A stretch of DNA of 64,000 bases from NCBI GenBank assembly GCA_944472155.2, contig OX235275.1:55755228-55819227 (forward strand), written 5' to 3'. Below are positions 63,463 through 64,000 of this stretch, one piece after another (positions within the stretch are counted from its first letter, which is position 1; every line of letters starts with the position of its first letter). Under the pieces are notes generated by a model. The model did no database searches. It was not told where the DNA came from and saw only the letters and a program-made list of their open reading frames with translations. Source of the stretch: Trichobilharzia szidati (Eukaryota > Platyhelminthes > Trematoda > Strigeidida > Schistosomatidae). Both the position numbers and the translations under genes were made by a program.

Positions 63463-64000
63463 AGGGTGGTTCTCTTAAGTCCCCACCATCATATCCGCTG
63501 AATAGCGGTCACCACCCTCCCACATTTTAATCTGCTGGGCCCTGGCGAAATGCTCCTCTTGTATTTAGAAAAAGAATTTTTTATTGCTAAGTGTCATATA
63601 GACAGTTTTCGCCTTCACTAGCTAACTCAACGAAACTCATGGTATGAACGACTACTTTCAGTCAGCCATTTTGTATGCATCGTCCCTAACAGCATTTTAA
63701 AAACATATATGTACAATAAAAAAGTAAGGAAATCAGAGATTTGCAGTTTACCTTCTAGATTTTAGTTATAAACATATGAAACGAAGGGGCAATATGAAAT
63801 GGTATGAGAAGAGAAAAATACATAAAGGTACACAGTTATGTTTATATATGCATAAAAAGAGGCAGTAGTTAATTATAATAAATGGTTCAGAAGAATGAAG
63901 GATTATAATAACAGAGCCGTAAAATAAAAATCCGCTAATATTTAAAACTCACAGTGAAGTTAAGCTGAATTTTTAGGCAATCCGGCATAGGGCTGGAATT
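63463..64000. other. No gene recognised
   Basis: AT-rich sequence to the window end without motifs or long frames. Confidence 0.4.

Overview
This window looks like chromosomal DNA of a blood fluke (Schistosoma or a close digenean). The main reason is the set of tRNA-like short elements that carry a hammerhead ribozyme right after their pol III B box, which is the layout of the schistosome SM-alpha family. The dense mix of Penelope-like (PLE), RTE, CR1 and Ty3/gypsy retroelements, the AT-rich base composition and the very short introns (33-52 nt) fit the same group. Species cannot be decided from the sequence alone. Nearly everything is transposon-derived. There is no bacterial-type operon, CRISPR array or rRNA.

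Layout. 0.4-6.6 kb: a PLE tail, an RTE remnant (RTE-A), a repeat (Y) and a deleted RTE-B. 6.7-21.6 kb: a large inverted repeat (X) whose arms hold exons that look like part of a SUN-domain gene; a Ty3/gypsy element (6879-10098) sits in the left arm, and the right arm keeps the empty site. Between the arms lie PLE pieces, a further palindrome with an RTE-C 3' end, and ribozyme-like motifs. 21.6-35 kb: several PLE copies with inverted flanks, a CR1 3' half, the 3' half of an RTE-A, and the best preserved PLE (30595-32568). 35.3-40.1 kb: a nested palindrome around another PLE, with an inverted SM-alpha pair inserted in one arm. 40-48.5 kb: PLE tails, SINEs and a second inverted SM-alpha pair (45439-46045) with canonical hammerheads. 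49.2-58.3 kb: the one convincing host gene, on the minus strand. 58.7-63.5 kb: a PLE split by a CR1 element that still has a long open reverse transcriptase frame.

The host gene is the main discovery candidate. Four exons (plus a possible short last one) join in frame to give a protein of about 411 residues. It has a TRAF-like RING finger, a short coiled coil, a proline run, a Gag capsid-like region and a CCHC zinc knuckle. The last RING ligands lie on a separate exon across a 5.5-kb intron full of transposons, which argues for real splicing. This looks like a domesticated Gag fused to a ubiquitin-ligase-type head.

A second theme is self-cleaving RNA. Canonical hammerheads occur in the SM-alpha pair at 45.4-46.0 kb. 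Four PLE groups also carry hammerhead-like motifs at their ends, usually sense downstream of the coding region and antisense upstream, because the flanks are inverted copies. The PLE motifs range from nearly canonical (58.77 kb) to an expanded-core form seen about fourteen times. Activity is untested; helix covariation is visible by eye in several copies. PLE labels F1-F4, RTE-A/B/C and repeats X, Y and Z are local to this annotation.
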